Both the position numbers and the translations under genes were made by a program. From Prevotella sp. (GTDB taxonomy: Bacteria > Bacteroidota > Bacteroidia > Bacteroidales > Bacteroidaceae), in contig JAFUVB010000029.1 in assembly GCA_017471245.1 (NCBI GenBank), positions 33,522 to 97,521 of the forward strand: 64,000 bases of DNA, in the 5' to 3' direction. How positions within the stretch are numbered: position 1 is the stretch's first letter; every line of letters starts with the position of its first letter. The notes under the pieces are model-generated. The model saw only the letters and a program-made list of their open reading frames with translations, ran no database searches and had not been told where the DNA came from. Positions 18,858 through 28,529 of the stretch are shown piece after piece.

Positions 18858-21167
18858 ATGTATAGAAAACTTTTCATCATGATGCAGAGAACAACACGAA
18901 GAATCACAAAAAGCATGGTGGTCATGGCATTGGTATTCCTCGCCATGACCACCACGCAGGCTCGTAACGTATATCTATTCTCCTATTTCGTAGGTGAAAG
19001 CGATGGTCTTCATTTAGCCTACAGTTATGACGGACTGACATGGAAGGCATTGAACGATGGGCGCCCGATGATGACACCAACCATAGGCAATGACCGATTG
19101 TTGCGCGACCCGAGCATCGTGCAAGCACCCGATGGTATGTTCCACATGGTCTGGACATCCAGCTGGACCGACCGCATCATCGGATACGCGTCATCGCCCG
19201 ACCTTATTCATTGGAGCGAACAACGGGCTTTGCCTGTGATGGAGCACGAGCCAGAAGCAATGAACTCATGGGCACCCGAACTGTTTTACGACGAACCGTC
19301 GCGTACCTATTATATATATTGGGCAACAACCATACCTGGCAGACATTCGCCCGTAGCTTCCACCGACCACGAGAAACAGTGGAACCACCGCATTTACTAC
19401 TGCACGACGAAGGATTTCAAGTCTTTTTCAGAAACAAAGATTTTCTTCAATCCTGATTTCAACGTCATAGATGCCGCCATCGTGCGCGATCCGAAGACGC
19501 GAAAACTCATCATGGTTGTTAAGAATGAGAACTCTCTGCCTGCCGAGAAGAACCTGCGAATAACCACAACGAAGCACATAGAGAAAGGATTTCCAACGAA
19601 AGTCTCAAAGCCCATCTCACCTGAAGGCATCTGGTGTGAAGGACCTGCTCCCCTGTTTATCAATGACACGCTCTTTGTTTATTTCGACATGTATCGCAAC
19701 CACCGTTATGGAGCGGTATGCAGCACCGACCATGGTAAGACCTGGACGGATGTTTCCGGGCAGCTTCACATACCAAAAGGAATCCGTCACGGCACTGCAT
19801 TCTGCGTTGATGAGTCTTATCTTCAACCATTGCTGATGCTGCATGAATACAATCCTATCATCCCCGACCATCTCGCCGACGGCTCAGTGTCGAAATTCGG
19901 TGACACTTACTACTTCTACGGAACAACGGATATTGATAAGAAACTCGAACAAAGTGGCGTGCCGGTGGTTTGGCAATCGAAGGATTTCGTTAACTGGAGC
20001 TTCGAAGGCTCACATATCAGTGGCTTCGATTGGCACACACCTGTGGCATGCACAGATAAGGACGGTAACCCAAAGACCGGATATTGGCGCTACTGGGCTC
20101 CGGGAAAGGTAGTGGAGAAGGAAGGGAAATACCTGCTTTATGTCACCATCGGCCATCCTGATGACTACACCATGCCCACCTACGTTATGGAAGCAGACCA
20201 CCCGGCAGGACCGTTCCGATTCGACAGCACAGCCGTGGTATGCCCTGACATCGATGGAGAACCGTTCATCGATGATGATGGGAAAGGATACATCTATTGG
20301 CGACGCAGGAAGGCAGCACGACTGACAGACGACCTGCGCAGCATTGCCGGTGAAGAAATCACCATACCAACCAAGCAGAAAGCCTATAGCGAAGGACCGA
20401 TGACCTTCAAACGAAACGGCATCTACTATTACTGCTACACGCTGAACGGACATGAGAAGTATCAATATGCCTATATGATGAGCCGGAAGGATCCGCTCAC
20501 GGGATACGAGGCTGCACCAGAAGGCGACATATTCCTTGTATCTGCACCTGAGAACAACATCTGGGGACCTGGACATGGAAATGTGTTCTATGATGAGAAC
20601 ACCGACCAGTATATTATGCTTTATCTGGAATATGGTGACAGTTGGACCACCCGGCAGATGTATGCCAATCGTCTTGAATTCAACGACGATGGCACTATCC
20701 GCCGACTCGTCCCCGACCGCTATGGCGTGGGATACCTTGCCAAGCCACAGGAGCTACGTACCAATGTGGCACGACAAGCTTCCATGCAGGCATCCAGCAA
20801 ACGTAAGAAACTGGAAAGTAAGGCTGTATACAGAACACGCCATTTCGATGCCGCTTTTGCTGCCGACGGCAACAACGGCACCTACTGGGAAGCAGATGCC
20901 AACGACCCTTCACCCTCTCTGACCATGGATTTGGGTAAAGAGATGTACGTAGACGAGTGCAAGCTTTATTTGCTGCACCCGTCAGAAGGCCACCAATGGC
21001 ACTTGGAAGGTTCTGTTGACGGCAATACATGGAAGGAATATGACCGACAATCAGAAACTGCAGCCCGCGCACCTTATATTGCAAAAATAAATACGCAAGT
21101 GCGCTTTTTACGCCTGACCATCGACAGTGGTGCCCGCGGCGTATGGGAGTGGCAAGTTTATCAGTAA
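18858..21167 (+). CDS. Tandem five-bladed beta-propeller glycosidase (GH43-like twice) with C-terminal F5/8-type C domain
   Basis: The 769-residue protein has an N-terminal membrane/signal segment (about 18-36). The first propeller module (about 37-330) has RDPSIV (Asp84), SWAPELFYD (Glu141) and EGPAPLF (Glu261), the spacing expected of GH43/clan GH-F catalytic acids. The second propeller (about 332-620) has PIIPDHLADGSV, YWAPGKV, DGEPFIDDDGKGYIYW and SEGPMTF. A discoidin/CBM32-like domain (about 625-769) begins around NVARQASMQASS. GH43-type enzymes mostly act on arabinose or xylose side chains. The second module fits GH43 better than the first, which could be another GH-F/J relative. A start at 18879 is also possible. 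It heads an operon with the next two genes (gaps 27 and 20 nt). Confidence 0.85.
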   Translation: MYRKLFIMMQRTTRRITKSMVVMALVFLAMTTTQARNVYLFSYFVGESDGLHLAYSYDGLTWKALNDGRPMMTPTIGNDRLLRDPSIVQAPDGMFHMVWTSSWTDRIIGYASSPDLIHWSEQRALPVMEHEPEAMNSWAPELFYDEPSRTYYIYWATTIPGRHSPVASTDHEKQWNHRIYYCTTKDFKSFSETKIFFNPDFNVIDAAIVRDPKTRKLIMVVKNENSLPAEKNLRITTTKHIEKGFPTKVSKPISPEGIWCEGPAPLFINDTLFVYFDMYRNHRYGAVCSTDHGKTWTDVSGQLHIPKGIRHGTAFCVDESYLQPLLMLHEYNPIIPDHLADGSVSKFGDTYYFYGTTDIDKKLEQSGVPVVWQSKDFVNWSFEGSHISGFDWHTPVACTDKDGNPKTGYWRYWAPGKVVEKEGKYLLYVTIGHPDDYTMPTYVMEADHPAGPFRFDSTAVVCPDIDGEPFIDDDGKGYIYWRRRKAARLTDDLRSIAGEEITIPTKQKAYSEGPMTFKRNGIYYYCYTLNGHEKYQYAYMMSRKDPLTGYEAAPEGDIFLVSAPENNIWGPGHGNVFYDENTDQYIMLYLEYGDSWTTRQMYANRLEFNDDGTIRRLVPDRYGVGYLAKPQELRTNVARQASMQASSKRKKLESKAVYRTRHFDAAFAADGNNGTYWEADANDPSPSLTMDLGKEMYVDECKLYLLHPSEGHQWHLEGSVDGNTWKEYDRQSETAARAPYIAKINTQVRFLRLTIDSGARGVWEWQVYQ

Positions 21168-21194
21168 CAAAGAACAACTAAAACAAATATTAAC

Positions 21195-22979
21195 ATGAAA
21201 AGAAAGAACAAATGGTGTCTCACAGCCTTCTTATTGGGCATAGCCATGGCCACAATGGCACAGAAGAATGTGAAAACCTATCCGTTGGTAGGAGCCAATC
21301 TGAAAGCTGGTGCTAACATGTCGGCACCAGGTGATGAGAAAGGACAGACAGTGGTCTTCGAGATTAAGGATCGAGGGATTCTGCCATTTAATCAGGCTGC
21401 CGTGAAACAAACAACCGAACAGGTGCAGTATGCTCCTCGTGCAGACAAACCGTATTTCACTGTGCGCTATGCCCTGCCCATTCCTCCTTCATACACAAAG
21501 ACAGAAACAGCAGCCCTGACAGGCATCGATTTCGGAGCCTATCACCATAATCACTCTCCAGGCTTTGAAGTGCTGCCCAACGGCGATGCCTTTGCTATAT
21601 ACTTCAGTACACCGCGCGGACTGGCAGAGAAAGACACCGCCACCACATGGGTGCAGGCGCGTCTGCGCTACGGAAGCGAGGAATGGGACATGCCCGAACT
21701 GTTTTATACGACACAAGGTGGCAACGACCAGTCGGGCTTGCTTTGGAACGACAACGGGAAAATCTGGTTTTTCGGTGGTGGCCGCAGCATATCCGACTAC
21801 GTTCCGTTCCGCATTGCCACGTCAACAGACAATGGCGTACACTGGGATATTCTGATTCCAAAATTCGACAAGCAGCCAACCGACTTCACGGCACAACCTA
21901 TCACCAACGCCTTCCGCGACCCGAAAGGAAATATATACATGGCAATGGACGCTGACGGCAGCGAGAGTTTCCTCTGGCGAAGCAGCGATGAGGGCAAGAC
22001 GTGGCACGACATGGGCGGGAGAACAACAGGACGCCACTCTACGATTGTGCCGCTCGACCAGCAGGGAACGCTTCTTTCTATCGGCGGAAAAAATGCGAAT
22101 GTTGACGGATGGACCCCACAGAACATCTCTAAGGACTGGGGCAAGACATGGGAGAAGGCAACAGCTGCTCCTTTCCCACAGTTAGGAAGCGGACAGCGCC
22201 CCTCCATGATCCGTCTGCAATCAGGCAGCCTCATCTTTGTGAGCGACGGCTACCTGCACAAATACAGCGTTGCACCTCCTGCAGAATGGGGTAAACCTCA
22301 CGATGCCTTCGTTGCCATATCCAAGGACAACGGAAAGACCTGGCACTACAAGACCCTACCAGCCGGACTGCCGCAAGACGGTCGCCCGCCCTACACGTCT
22401 TTGGGATATACCACTATCCGCCAATCTTCCAATGGTGTCATCCACGTGTTGGCAACAAAGGACTATCCTGGATTGCACTACGAATTCAACGAGGCGTGGG
22501 TATGGAGCAACGACGGAGACATTCTGCCGGAGTCTACCGGAGGCGAGATCAAGTCGTTTAAGGAATACTATCCCAGTGGGCAACTCAAATCAGAATGGAG
22601 TGCACGCATCTGCCCCAATGGTCGCTATCTGTTAGAAGGCTTACAGAAGGAATACTTCAGCGATGGAAGCCTGGAGCATCAAGCACTGTATCAGAACGGT
22701 CGCAAGGTGGGACGTGAAGTGCTGATGAACAAAGACGGCAGCATGCGATGGTCATGGGAGCGCAGCGTGGTGACCAACCGCGGCACTTGGACCATCTACT
22801 GGCCTAATGGAAAGAAGAAGATTGAGTCGCGCTGGCTCACCAATCCCACTGCACGCGATGCCGCACGCCAGTTCTTCGGCTACGTTGCCGACGGTCCCAG
22901 CGTCCACTTCGATCAGGATGGCAAGCCCGCAAAGACCTATCTCTTCAGGAATGGCGTATTGATAGAAGACAAGTTTTAA
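21195..22979 (+). CDS. Secreted BNR/sialidase-like six-bladed propeller protein with C-terminal MORN-like repeats
   Basis: The 594-residue protein has a signal peptide (about 1-22, ending TMAQ). Asp-box-type repeats characteristic of BNR/sialidase propellers run to about residue 450 (STDNGVHWD, SSDEGKTWHD, SKDWGKTWEK, SKDNGKTWHY). Residues about 455-560 hold MORN_2-type repeats of the form YYPSGQLKSEW, YFSDGSLEHQ and YWPNGKKKIESRW. Asp boxes are structural, so sialidase activity is not implied; propellers of this kind in PULs act on various acidic or side-chain sugars. The MORN-like tail on a propeller is unusual. It is the middle gene of the three-gene enzyme operon. Confidence 0.8.
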   Translation: MKRKNKWCLTAFLLGIAMATMAQKNVKTYPLVGANLKAGANMSAPGDEKGQTVVFEIKDRGILPFNQAAVKQTTEQVQYAPRADKPYFTVRYALPIPPSYTKTETAALTGIDFGAYHHNHSPGFEVLPNGDAFAIYFSTPRGLAEKDTATTWVQARLRYGSEEWDMPELFYTTQGGNDQSGLLWNDNGKIWFFGGGRSISDYVPFRIATSTDNGVHWDILIPKFDKQPTDFTAQPITNAFRDPKGNIYMAMDADGSESFLWRSSDEGKTWHDMGGRTTGRHSTIVPLDQQGTLLSIGGKNANVDGWTPQNISKDWGKTWEKATAAPFPQLGSGQRPSMIRLQSGSLIFVSDGYLHKYSVAPPAEWGKPHDAFVAISKDNGKTWHYKTLPAGLPQDGRPPYTSLGYTTIRQSSNGVIHVLATKDYPGLHYEFNEAWVWSNDGDILPESTGGEIKSFKEYYPSGQLKSEWSARICPNGRYLLEGLQKEYFSDGSLEHQALYQNGRKVGREVLMNKDGSMRWSWERSVVTNRGTWTIYWPNGKKKIESRWLTNPTARDAARQFFGYVADGPSVHFDQDGKPAKTYLFRNGVLIEDKF

Positions 22980-22999
22980 CATGAGAAACAACAACAGAT

Positions 23000-24622
23000 A
23001 TGAACATGACAAAAAAAATGATGATGGGTTTGGTGGCTTGGCTGATGACCACCACGTTGTTTGCCCAGCAACAGGTTCCCATGTGGGAGCGTTTTGAACA
23101 GAGCTATAAATGCCAAACTGAGAAGAATCCGTTCACCGACGTTACGTTGACCGCTGTATTCAAGCACGCTGATAGTGGTGAGACGGTGAAAGTTGACGGA
23201 TTCTACGATGGCGACGACACCTTCCGCATTCGCTTTATGCCGATGAAGAAAGGCAAGTGGACTTTCACGACCCGTTCTTCTGAGAAACAGATGAACATGC
23301 AGGAAGGTTCGCTTCTGTGCACTGATGCAGTCAACAAGGGCATGGTGCAGGCGAGCGGTCAGAGTTTCGTCTATCCCGATGGCACTCTCTACCATCCCGT
23401 AGGCACCACGTCGTATGCATGGATTCATTCCACGAAGGAGCGTCAGGAACAAACCTATCAGTCTTTACAGAAAGCCGCATTCAACAAACTGCGTTTTTGT
23501 GTGTTTCCCAATAACAGTGTATATGAACTGCCTGAGATATATCCGTTCAAACTCATCTCTGCCAAAAAGGATGCAGAAGGGAAGACTCACTACATTTGGG
23601 ATTACACACGCTTCGACACAAAGTTTTTCCAGCATCTCGACCAGGTGGTGGAACGCCTGCGCCAGCTCAACATTGAGGCAGATCTCATCCTGTTCACTCC
23701 CTACGATGCAGGCTTTTGGGGGTTCGACCGTATGACGATGGAGAACAACAACCGCTATCTTCGCTATATCGTAGCGCGCCTGAGTGCTTACAGCAACATT
23801 TGGTGGTCAATGGCCAACGAATGGGATCTGGTTCGTGCCAAGACCCATGATGAATGGATTGAAATGTCAAAGTTAGTGGCAGAGAAAGATCCCTACCATC
23901 ATCTGTTGTCTATTCACGGAGGCACTGCCGTCTATATCGACTACAACCTGCCGTTCTATACGCATGCCAGCATTCAGGATCAGGGACCGCTCTACAATTT
24001 CGAGGGTGCTGCCACCGTGCGCAACATCATCCACAAACCGATAATCTTCGACGAGGTTTGCTATGAAGGCAACCACGCCTCACGCTGGGCACAGCTCAAT
24101 GGCGAACAGATGCTGCAGCGAATGTGGACTGGCATCATCGGCGGCGCGTATGTCACCCACGGCGAATGCTTCGTGAAGGATATGTATAACGACAAGAACT
24201 ACACGGGCTTTGCTTATCTGGCAACAGGCGGCGACTTCGAAGGCACCTGTCCGGCACGCATTCCTTTCATGCGGAAGATTCTTGATGCACTGCCCAATCC
24301 GCTCCGCCTTGCCGACCAAAGCTGGGATCCGAACACAGCATCAGCAGGACCGGGCGAGTATTACATCTATTTTGGTGCAGAGAAACCTGCCAGCTGGACA
24401 TTCAACCTGCCAGCAAAGAACAGCCGTTGGCCGCGACTGACGGAGGGAATTCGTTTCAAAGTGGACATTATTGACACTTGGAATATGACCATCACCACCT
24501 GCAAGGACGTTTTCGAAACAAAATTCAACGATGGGCGTTACCGCTTGCTCGACAAGAATGGCAAGAGCGTGAAACTGCCCAAGAAAGCAAACATCCTCCT
24601 GCATGTATACCGAGCAGAATAA
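23000..24622 (+). CDS. DUF5060-containing TIM-barrel glycoside hydrolase (cellulase-like), with DUF5605-type C-terminus
   Basis: The 540-residue protein has a signal peptide (about 1-23). An N-terminal DUF5060 beta-sandwich (about 25-110; MWERFEQSYKC, VDGFYDGDDTFRIRFMP) leads to a (beta/alpha)8 barrel beginning DGTLYHPVGTTSYAWIH, and a C-terminal beta domain like DUF5605 (about 450-540). Likely catalytic pair: Glu274 in WSMANEWD and Glu352 in IIFDEVCYEG, placed after strands 4 and 7 as in clan GH-A. This architecture occurs in PULs for pectin and other plant glycans, but the substrate is not known to me. It is the last gene of the operon; a structured repeat (24649-24804) follows. Confidence 0.82.
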   Translation: MNMTKKMMMGLVAWLMTTTLFAQQQVPMWERFEQSYKCQTEKNPFTDVTLTAVFKHADSGETVKVDGFYDGDDTFRIRFMPMKKGKWTFTTRSSEKQMNMQEGSLLCTDAVNKGMVQASGQSFVYPDGTLYHPVGTTSYAWIHSTKERQEQTYQSLQKAAFNKLRFCVFPNNSVYELPEIYPFKLISAKKDAEGKTHYIWDYTRFDTKFFQHLDQVVERLRQLNIEADLILFTPYDAGFWGFDRMTMENNNRYLRYIVARLSAYSNIWWSMANEWDLVRAKTHDEWIEMSKLVAEKDPYHHLLSIHGGTAVYIDYNLPFYTHASIQDQGPLYNFEGAATVRNIIHKPIIFDEVCYEGNHASRWAQLNGEQMLQRMWTGIIGGAYVTHGECFVKDMYNDKNYTGFAYLATGGDFEGTCPARIPFMRKILDALPNPLRLADQSWDPNTASAGPGEYYIYFGAEKPASWTFNLPAKNSRWPRLTEGIRFKVDIIDTWNMTITTCKDVFETKFNDGRYRLLDKNGKSVKLPKKANILLHVYRAE

Positions 24623-24648
24623 AGAATAGCATTCAGAAGAATAAGGTT

Positions 24649-24804
24649 GTGTGTCAAAATACAGATATTCCTATATAAACAACGGATTTCACAGATTTTA
24701 CGGATTCAAGTCATGCTGATAATCAGGAACTTTAATCATCCGTTTAATCTGTGAAATCCGTTGTAGTTTCTTTTTGAGACGCCCTCTTATCGGTTATGCG
24801 ATGC
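24649..24804. repeat. Dispersed structured element, copy 1
   Basis: Inverted arms near AACAACGGATTTCACAGATT (24678-24697) and its complement (about 24745-24764) enclose a loop containing AAGTCATGCTGA, with a T-rich run after the right arm. A second copy lies at 37363-37508, sharing flanks such as ATACAGATATTCCTATA and the loop. It may serve as a terminator for the enzyme operon. Confidence 0.8.
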
Positions 24805-24820
24805 CCTTTGCATCCTGCTC

Positions 24821-24885
24821 AACTTATAAGCCTTATAGGGACTTATTATGTCCTATAGGTCTTATAAGACTTATAAGCCCTATGG
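24821..24885. repeat. 9-mer tandem array, about seven units
   Basis: Units near GACTTATAA/GCCTTATAG repeat at 9-nt spacing with one 2-nt slip in the middle. Same family as the arrays at 55204-55275, 55882-55997 and 57662-57760. It ends 20 nt before the stop of the MerR gene. Confidence 0.75.
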
Positions 24886-24904
24886 CAACAATAGCTTGAA
24901 ATGA

Positions 24905-25252
24905 TCACGTCAGATAGTCTAATTGCTTTTTCAGTTCTTTCAGTTCGTCGCGGACAGAGATCAGCGTTTCCATCAAACGTGCATTCTTGTCAACTCCTTC
25001 CTTGTTCTCACGCAGCATCTTGCGAGCGGCTGCAAGCTTAAACCCTCTCACTTTCACAAGGTTATAAATCACCTTGATGTCCTCAATGTCCTTCTCTGTA
25101 TACTGGCGGATATTATTACCCGTCGTCTTCGGCTTGATGGCGGGAATTGCCTTTTCCCAGAAACGCAGCATACTCTCCGAAACGTTCAGCATTTCGGCAA
25201 CCTCCTTGATGGAGTAGTATAGCTTCAAGTTCTTGTCTGTATTCAGTGCCAT
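24905..25252 (-). CDS. MerR-family transcriptional regulator
   Basis: The 115-residue protein has an N-terminal winged helix-turn-helix (YYSIKEVAEMLNVSESMLRFWEKAIPAIKP), an arginine/tyrosine-rich wing (NNIRQYTEKDIEDIKVIYNLVKVRGFKLAAARKML) and a short C-terminal coiled coil (residues about 90-113). There is no effector domain with metal-binding cysteines, so it resembles the compact MerR regulators found across Bacteroidetes near alaS rather than metal sensors. Its target is unknown. The ATG at 25252 was chosen over one two codons upstream; either fits the promoter at 25270-25300, which would give a very short leader. It is divergent from alaS. Confidence 0.88.
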   Translation of the reverse strand: MALNTDKNLKLYYSIKEVAEMLNVSESMLRFWEKAIPAIKPKTTGNNIRQYTEKDIEDIKVIYNLVKVRGFKLAAARKMLRENKEGVDKNARLMETLISVRDELKELKKQLDYLT

Positions 25253-25269
25253 AATCATTCTGTTTGGTG

Positions 25270-25300
25270 CAAAGATACGAATTTTCGGGAACAGAACAAA
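25270..25300 (-). promoter_or_regulatory. Promoter of the MerR gene
   Basis: Minus-strand TTTG (25300-25297), 19-nt spacer, TATCTTTG (25277-25270): a full consensus match, 17 nt before the start codon. Confidence 0.75.
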
Positions 25301-25494
25301 AAGATTTGATTCTTTTTTTACTGAGATGCTGCAACCGCGCCTCTAATTTGCTCTTTTCAGCAGCAATCGCCTCAGCACCATGCTTGGATTGTGATGAAAT
25401 CCAATCACGGAAACGATGCATTAGTCTTTCGAAAAACGCCGTTTTTCTTCCTCAAAACCAGCGTTTTACAGATGTCAAAGCATTGTAATTGAAG

Positions 25495-25645
25495 AGCAAA
25501 TCAAATTGATTTGCAAAGTAAATTAAATTGATTTGCAAAGTAAATTAAATTGATTTGCAAAGTAAATTAAATTGATTTGCAAAGTAAATTAAATTGATTT
25601 GCTGAGTAAATCAAATTGATTTGCAAAGTAAATTAAATTAATTTG
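25495..25645. repeat. Tandem array of six 22-bp units
   Basis: TGATTTGC recurs at 25507, 25529, 25551, 25573, 25595 and 25617. The unit contains the palindrome TTTGCAAA and the run GTAAATTAAAT; copies 1-4 are nearly identical and copy 5 diverges. Confidence 0.9.
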
Positions 25646-25698
25646 TTGCGCCATTATGCCGCATTACTGGCTCGAAAGTAACACTTTCAAACGAGCAA

Positions 25699-25786
25699 GA
25701 AGGCACTTTTGCATCAGTAGGAAGGTGCTTTCGCATAAGTAGGAAGGTGCTTTGGCATGAACATGAAGGCACTTCCGCAAGCCGAA
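25699..25786. repeat. Tandem array of four 22-bp units
   Basis: Units begin at 25699, 25721, 25743 and 25765 with GAAGGYRCTT followed by a variable TNGCA segment. The sequence is unrelated to the array just upstream, but the period is the same. Confidence 0.8.
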
Positions 25787-25866
25787 AGCATTTGTTTTGC
25801 ATTTGTTTTGTGAATGAGTTCATTCACTTTTTGATAAAAACTTGCATAATAGTCAACAAAAATGAG

Positions 25867-25874
25867 TAACTTTG
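25867..25874 (+). promoter_or_regulatory. alaS: -7 promoter box before alaS
   Basis: TAACTTTG matches TAnnTTTG 33 nt before the alaS start. The best upstream partner is CTTG with a 22-nt spacer, so only the -7 box is called. Confidence 0.5.
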
Positions 25875-25907
25875 CAGCCGCAATAAAGAGATAACACAAC
25901 AATCAAT

Positions 25908-28529
25908 ATGATGACAGCTAATGAAATTCGCGACTCGTTCAAGAAATACTTTGAGTCGAAAAGCCATACCATCGAGGCTTCAGCACCGATGGTGATCAAG
26001 GATGACCCCACACTGATGTTTACAAACGCCGGAATGAACCAGTGGAAAGACATTATCCTGGGAACACGCGACCCGGAACCGCGCCGCCGCGCAGACTCTC
26101 AGAAATGCCTTCGCGTAAGCGGTAAGCACAACGATCTGGAGGAAGTAGGTCACGACACCTACCACCATACCATGTTCGAGATGCTCGGCAACTGGAGCTT
26201 CGGCGACTATTTCAAAGAAGGTGCCATCGATATGGCGTGGGAATATTTGGTGGATATACTGAAACTTAATCCTGAAGACCTGTATGTTACAGTGTTTGAA
26301 GGCGACAAGGCTGAAGGACTGGAGCGCGACGAAGAGGCTGCCGGCTATTGGCTGAAGCATGTTCCCGCCGACCATATCATCAATGGAAACAAGCATGACA
26401 ACTTCTGGGAGATGGGCGACACTGGTCCTTGCGGCCCATGTTCAGAGATTCACTTAGACTCACGCACTGAAGAAGAGAAGGCAAAGGTGCCTGGACGCGA
26501 ACTGGTAAACAAAGACGATCCTCAGGTGATTGAGATCTGGAACCTGGTGTTCATGCAGTTCAACCGCAAGGCCGACGGTTCTTTGGAGAAGCTGTCCATG
26601 AACGTCATCGACACGGGAATGGGCTTCGAGCGTCTGGTGCGCGCCCTTCAAGGCAAGCACTCCAACTATGATACAGACGTGTTCCAGCCTATCATCAAGG
26701 AGATTGAGCGCCTGAGCGACATGAAATACGGTGAGAAGGAAGAAACGGATGTGGCCATGCGCGTTGTTGCCGACCATATCCGCGCCGTCAGCTTCTCTAT
26801 TGCCGATGGTCAGTTGCCGTCGAATGCAAAGGCGGGCTATGTCATCCGCCGCATTCTGCGCCGTGCTGTGCGCTACGCATACACCTTCCTCAACCAAAAG
26901 GAAGCGTTCTTGTATAAGCTGATTCCCATGCTTGTTCACGAAATGGGCGATGCCTATCCCGAACTGAAAGCGCAGCGCGAACTCATCACCCGCGTCATGA
27001 AAGAAGAGGAAGACTCATTCCTCCGCACGCTGAGCAATGGCATCAAGATGATCAACGATGCCATGGACGTGATGAAGAAAGAAGGAAAGACAGTGCTCGA
27101 TGGCGCTCAGGCATTCCGTTTGTTCGACACTTACGGCTTCCCGCTCGACCTCACGGAGCTGATATGCCGTGAAAATGGCTTCACTGTTGACGAGAAACTG
27201 TTCAACGAGGAGATGCAGAAACAGAAAGAGCGCGCCCGCAATGCCGCACAGGTGGACAATGGCGACTGGGTGGAACTGCAGGCAGGCGAACAGCGCTTCG
27301 TGGGTTATGACTTCACGGAATACGAGTGCCACATCCTCCGCTATCGCCAAGTGACTCAGAAGAAGAACACTTTCTACGAGCTGGTGCTCGATAATACGCC
27401 TTTCTATGGCGAAATGGGCGGACAGGTTGGTGATCAGGGTGTGCTTGTCAGTGAGCACGAGACGGTTGAGATCATCGATACCAAGCGCGAGAACAACCAG
27501 AGCATTCACATCGTGAAGAAACTGCCGGCTCATCCAGAGGCAGACTTCATGGCATGCGTAGATACCGACAAGCGCGAGGCAAGTGCCGCCAACCACACGG
27601 CAACCCACCTGCTCGACTACGCACTCAAACAAGTGCTGGGCGACCATGTGGAACAGAAGGGTTCATTTGTTTCGCCCGACACCCTCCGTTTCGACTTCTC
27701 TCATTTCCAGAAGGTGACTGATGAAGAGATTCGCCAAGTGGAAAGAATGGTGAATGATATGATTCGTCAGGACATTTGCTTGGAGGAATTCCGCGATACC
27801 CCCATTGAGGAAGCCCGAAAGATAGGAGCCATCGCTCTGTTCGGCGAAAAATACGGCGATAAGGTACGAGTTGTGAAGTTCGGTCCGTCTATTGAGTTCT
27901 GCGGTGGTATTCACGCCCACTCAACTGGTCACATCGGCATGTTCAAGATTGTGAGCGAGGCAAGCGTGGCAGCAGGTATCCGCCGCATTGAAGCAAAGAC
28001 CGGCAAGGAATGCGAGGAGCTTCTCTATAATCTTGAGGATGCTATCAAGGCGATCAAGGCATTGTTCAACAATGCAAAAGACCTGCAGGGTACGCTTGAG
28101 AAATACATCAACGAGCACGATGCCATGAAGAAGCAGGTGGAAAGCTTCCAGGCCGAGGCTGTGGAGCGTATGAAGGAGAAGCTGCTCAGTCAGGTTCGCA
28201 ACGTCAATGGCGTGAAAGTGTTCTGCGCTGTATTGCCCATCAAGCCCGAAGTGGCTAAAGATCTGGTGTTCAAGGTGCGTGCTGCCGAACCGGAGCATTC
28301 TATCTGTGTGGTGGGAAGTGTATTCGATAACCGCCCGATGCTGAATGTTATCATCAGCGAAGACCTGGTGAAAGAGCAAGGACTGAATGCCGGACAGCTG
28401 GTTCGCGAGGCAGCCAAGCTGATGCAAGGAGGCGGTGGTGGTCAACCGCACTATGCTTCTGCGGGCGGCAAGAACGCCGATGGCGTGAACGCTGCCGTGG
28501 ATAAAGTCATTGAACTGGCACAGCTTTAA
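25908..28529 (+). CDS. alaS: Alanyl-tRNA synthetase
   Basis: The 873-residue protein carries the class II core motifs ([30 protein letters not shown] split over the N terminus, [47 protein letters not shown]). The editing domain has the zinc-type motifs HTATHLL and [14 protein letters not shown], and the C-terminal DHHA1/C-Ala part ends [16 protein letters not shown]. It charges tRNA-Ala and hydrolyses mischarged Ser- and Gly-tRNA-Ala in the cytoplasm. The length is normal. Two ATG codons (25908, 25911) are possible. Its stop codon abuts the convergent sprT-like gene with no intervening base. Confidence 0.97.
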   Translation: MMTANEIRDSFKKYFESKSHTIEASAPMVIKDDPTLMFTNAGMNQWKDIILGTRDPEPRRRADSQKCLRVSGKHNDLEEVGHDTYHHTMFEMLGNWSFGDYFKEGAIDMAWEYLVDILKLNPEDLYVTVFEGDKAEGLERDEEAAGYWLKHVPADHIINGNKHDNFWEMGDTGPCGPCSEIHLDSRTEEEKAKVPGRELVNKDDPQVIEIWNLVFMQFNRKADGSLEKLSMNVIDTGMGFERLVRALQGKHSNYDTDVFQPIIKEIERLSDMKYGEKEETDVAMRVVADHIRAVSFSIADGQLPSNAKAGYVIRRILRRAVRYAYTFLNQKEAFLYKLIPMLVHEMGDAYPELKAQRELITRVMKEEEDSFLRTLSNGIKMINDAMDVMKKEGKTVLDGAQAFRLFDTYGFPLDLTELICRENGFTVDEKLFNEEMQKQKERARNAAQVDNGDWVELQAGEQRFVGYDFTEYECHILRYRQVTQKKNTFYELVLDNTPFYGEMGGQVGDQGVLVSEHETVEIIDTKRENNQSIHIVKKLPAHPEADFMACVDTDKREASAANHTATHLLDYALKQVLGDHVEQKGSFVSPDTLRFDFSHFQKVTDEEIRQVERMVNDMIRQDICLEEFRDTPIEEARKIGAIALFGEKYGDKVRVVKFGPSIEFCGGIHAHSTGHIGMFKIVSEASVAAGIRRIEAKTGKECEELLYNLEDAIKAIKALFNNAKDLQGTLEKYINEHDAMKKQVESFQAEAVERMKEKLLSQVRNVNGVKVFCAVLPIKPEVAKDLVFKVRAAEPEHSICVVGSVFDNRPMLNVIISEDLVKEQGLNAGQLVREAAKLMQGGGGGQPHYASAGGKNADGVNAAVDKVIELAQL

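Larger units (their letters stand above)
25253..25907. other. 655-bp intergenic region between the MerR gene and alaS
   Basis: It contains the MerR promoter (25270-25300), two unrelated tandem arrays that both have a 22-bp period (25495-25645 and 25699-25786), and the alaS -7 box (25867-25874). A minus-strand open frame at 25116-25421 overlaps the MerR gene and is not credible. Confidence 0.7.

Noticed and set aside
25116-25421. 101-codon minus-strand frame overlapping the MerR gene
   Set aside because: It overlaps the helix-turn-helix coding region in another frame and crosses the MerR promoter.
25495-25786. CRISPR array
   Set aside because: The 22-bp units are contiguous with no spacers, and no cas genes are nearby. 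The heptamer, octamer and 9-mer arrays also lack spacers.
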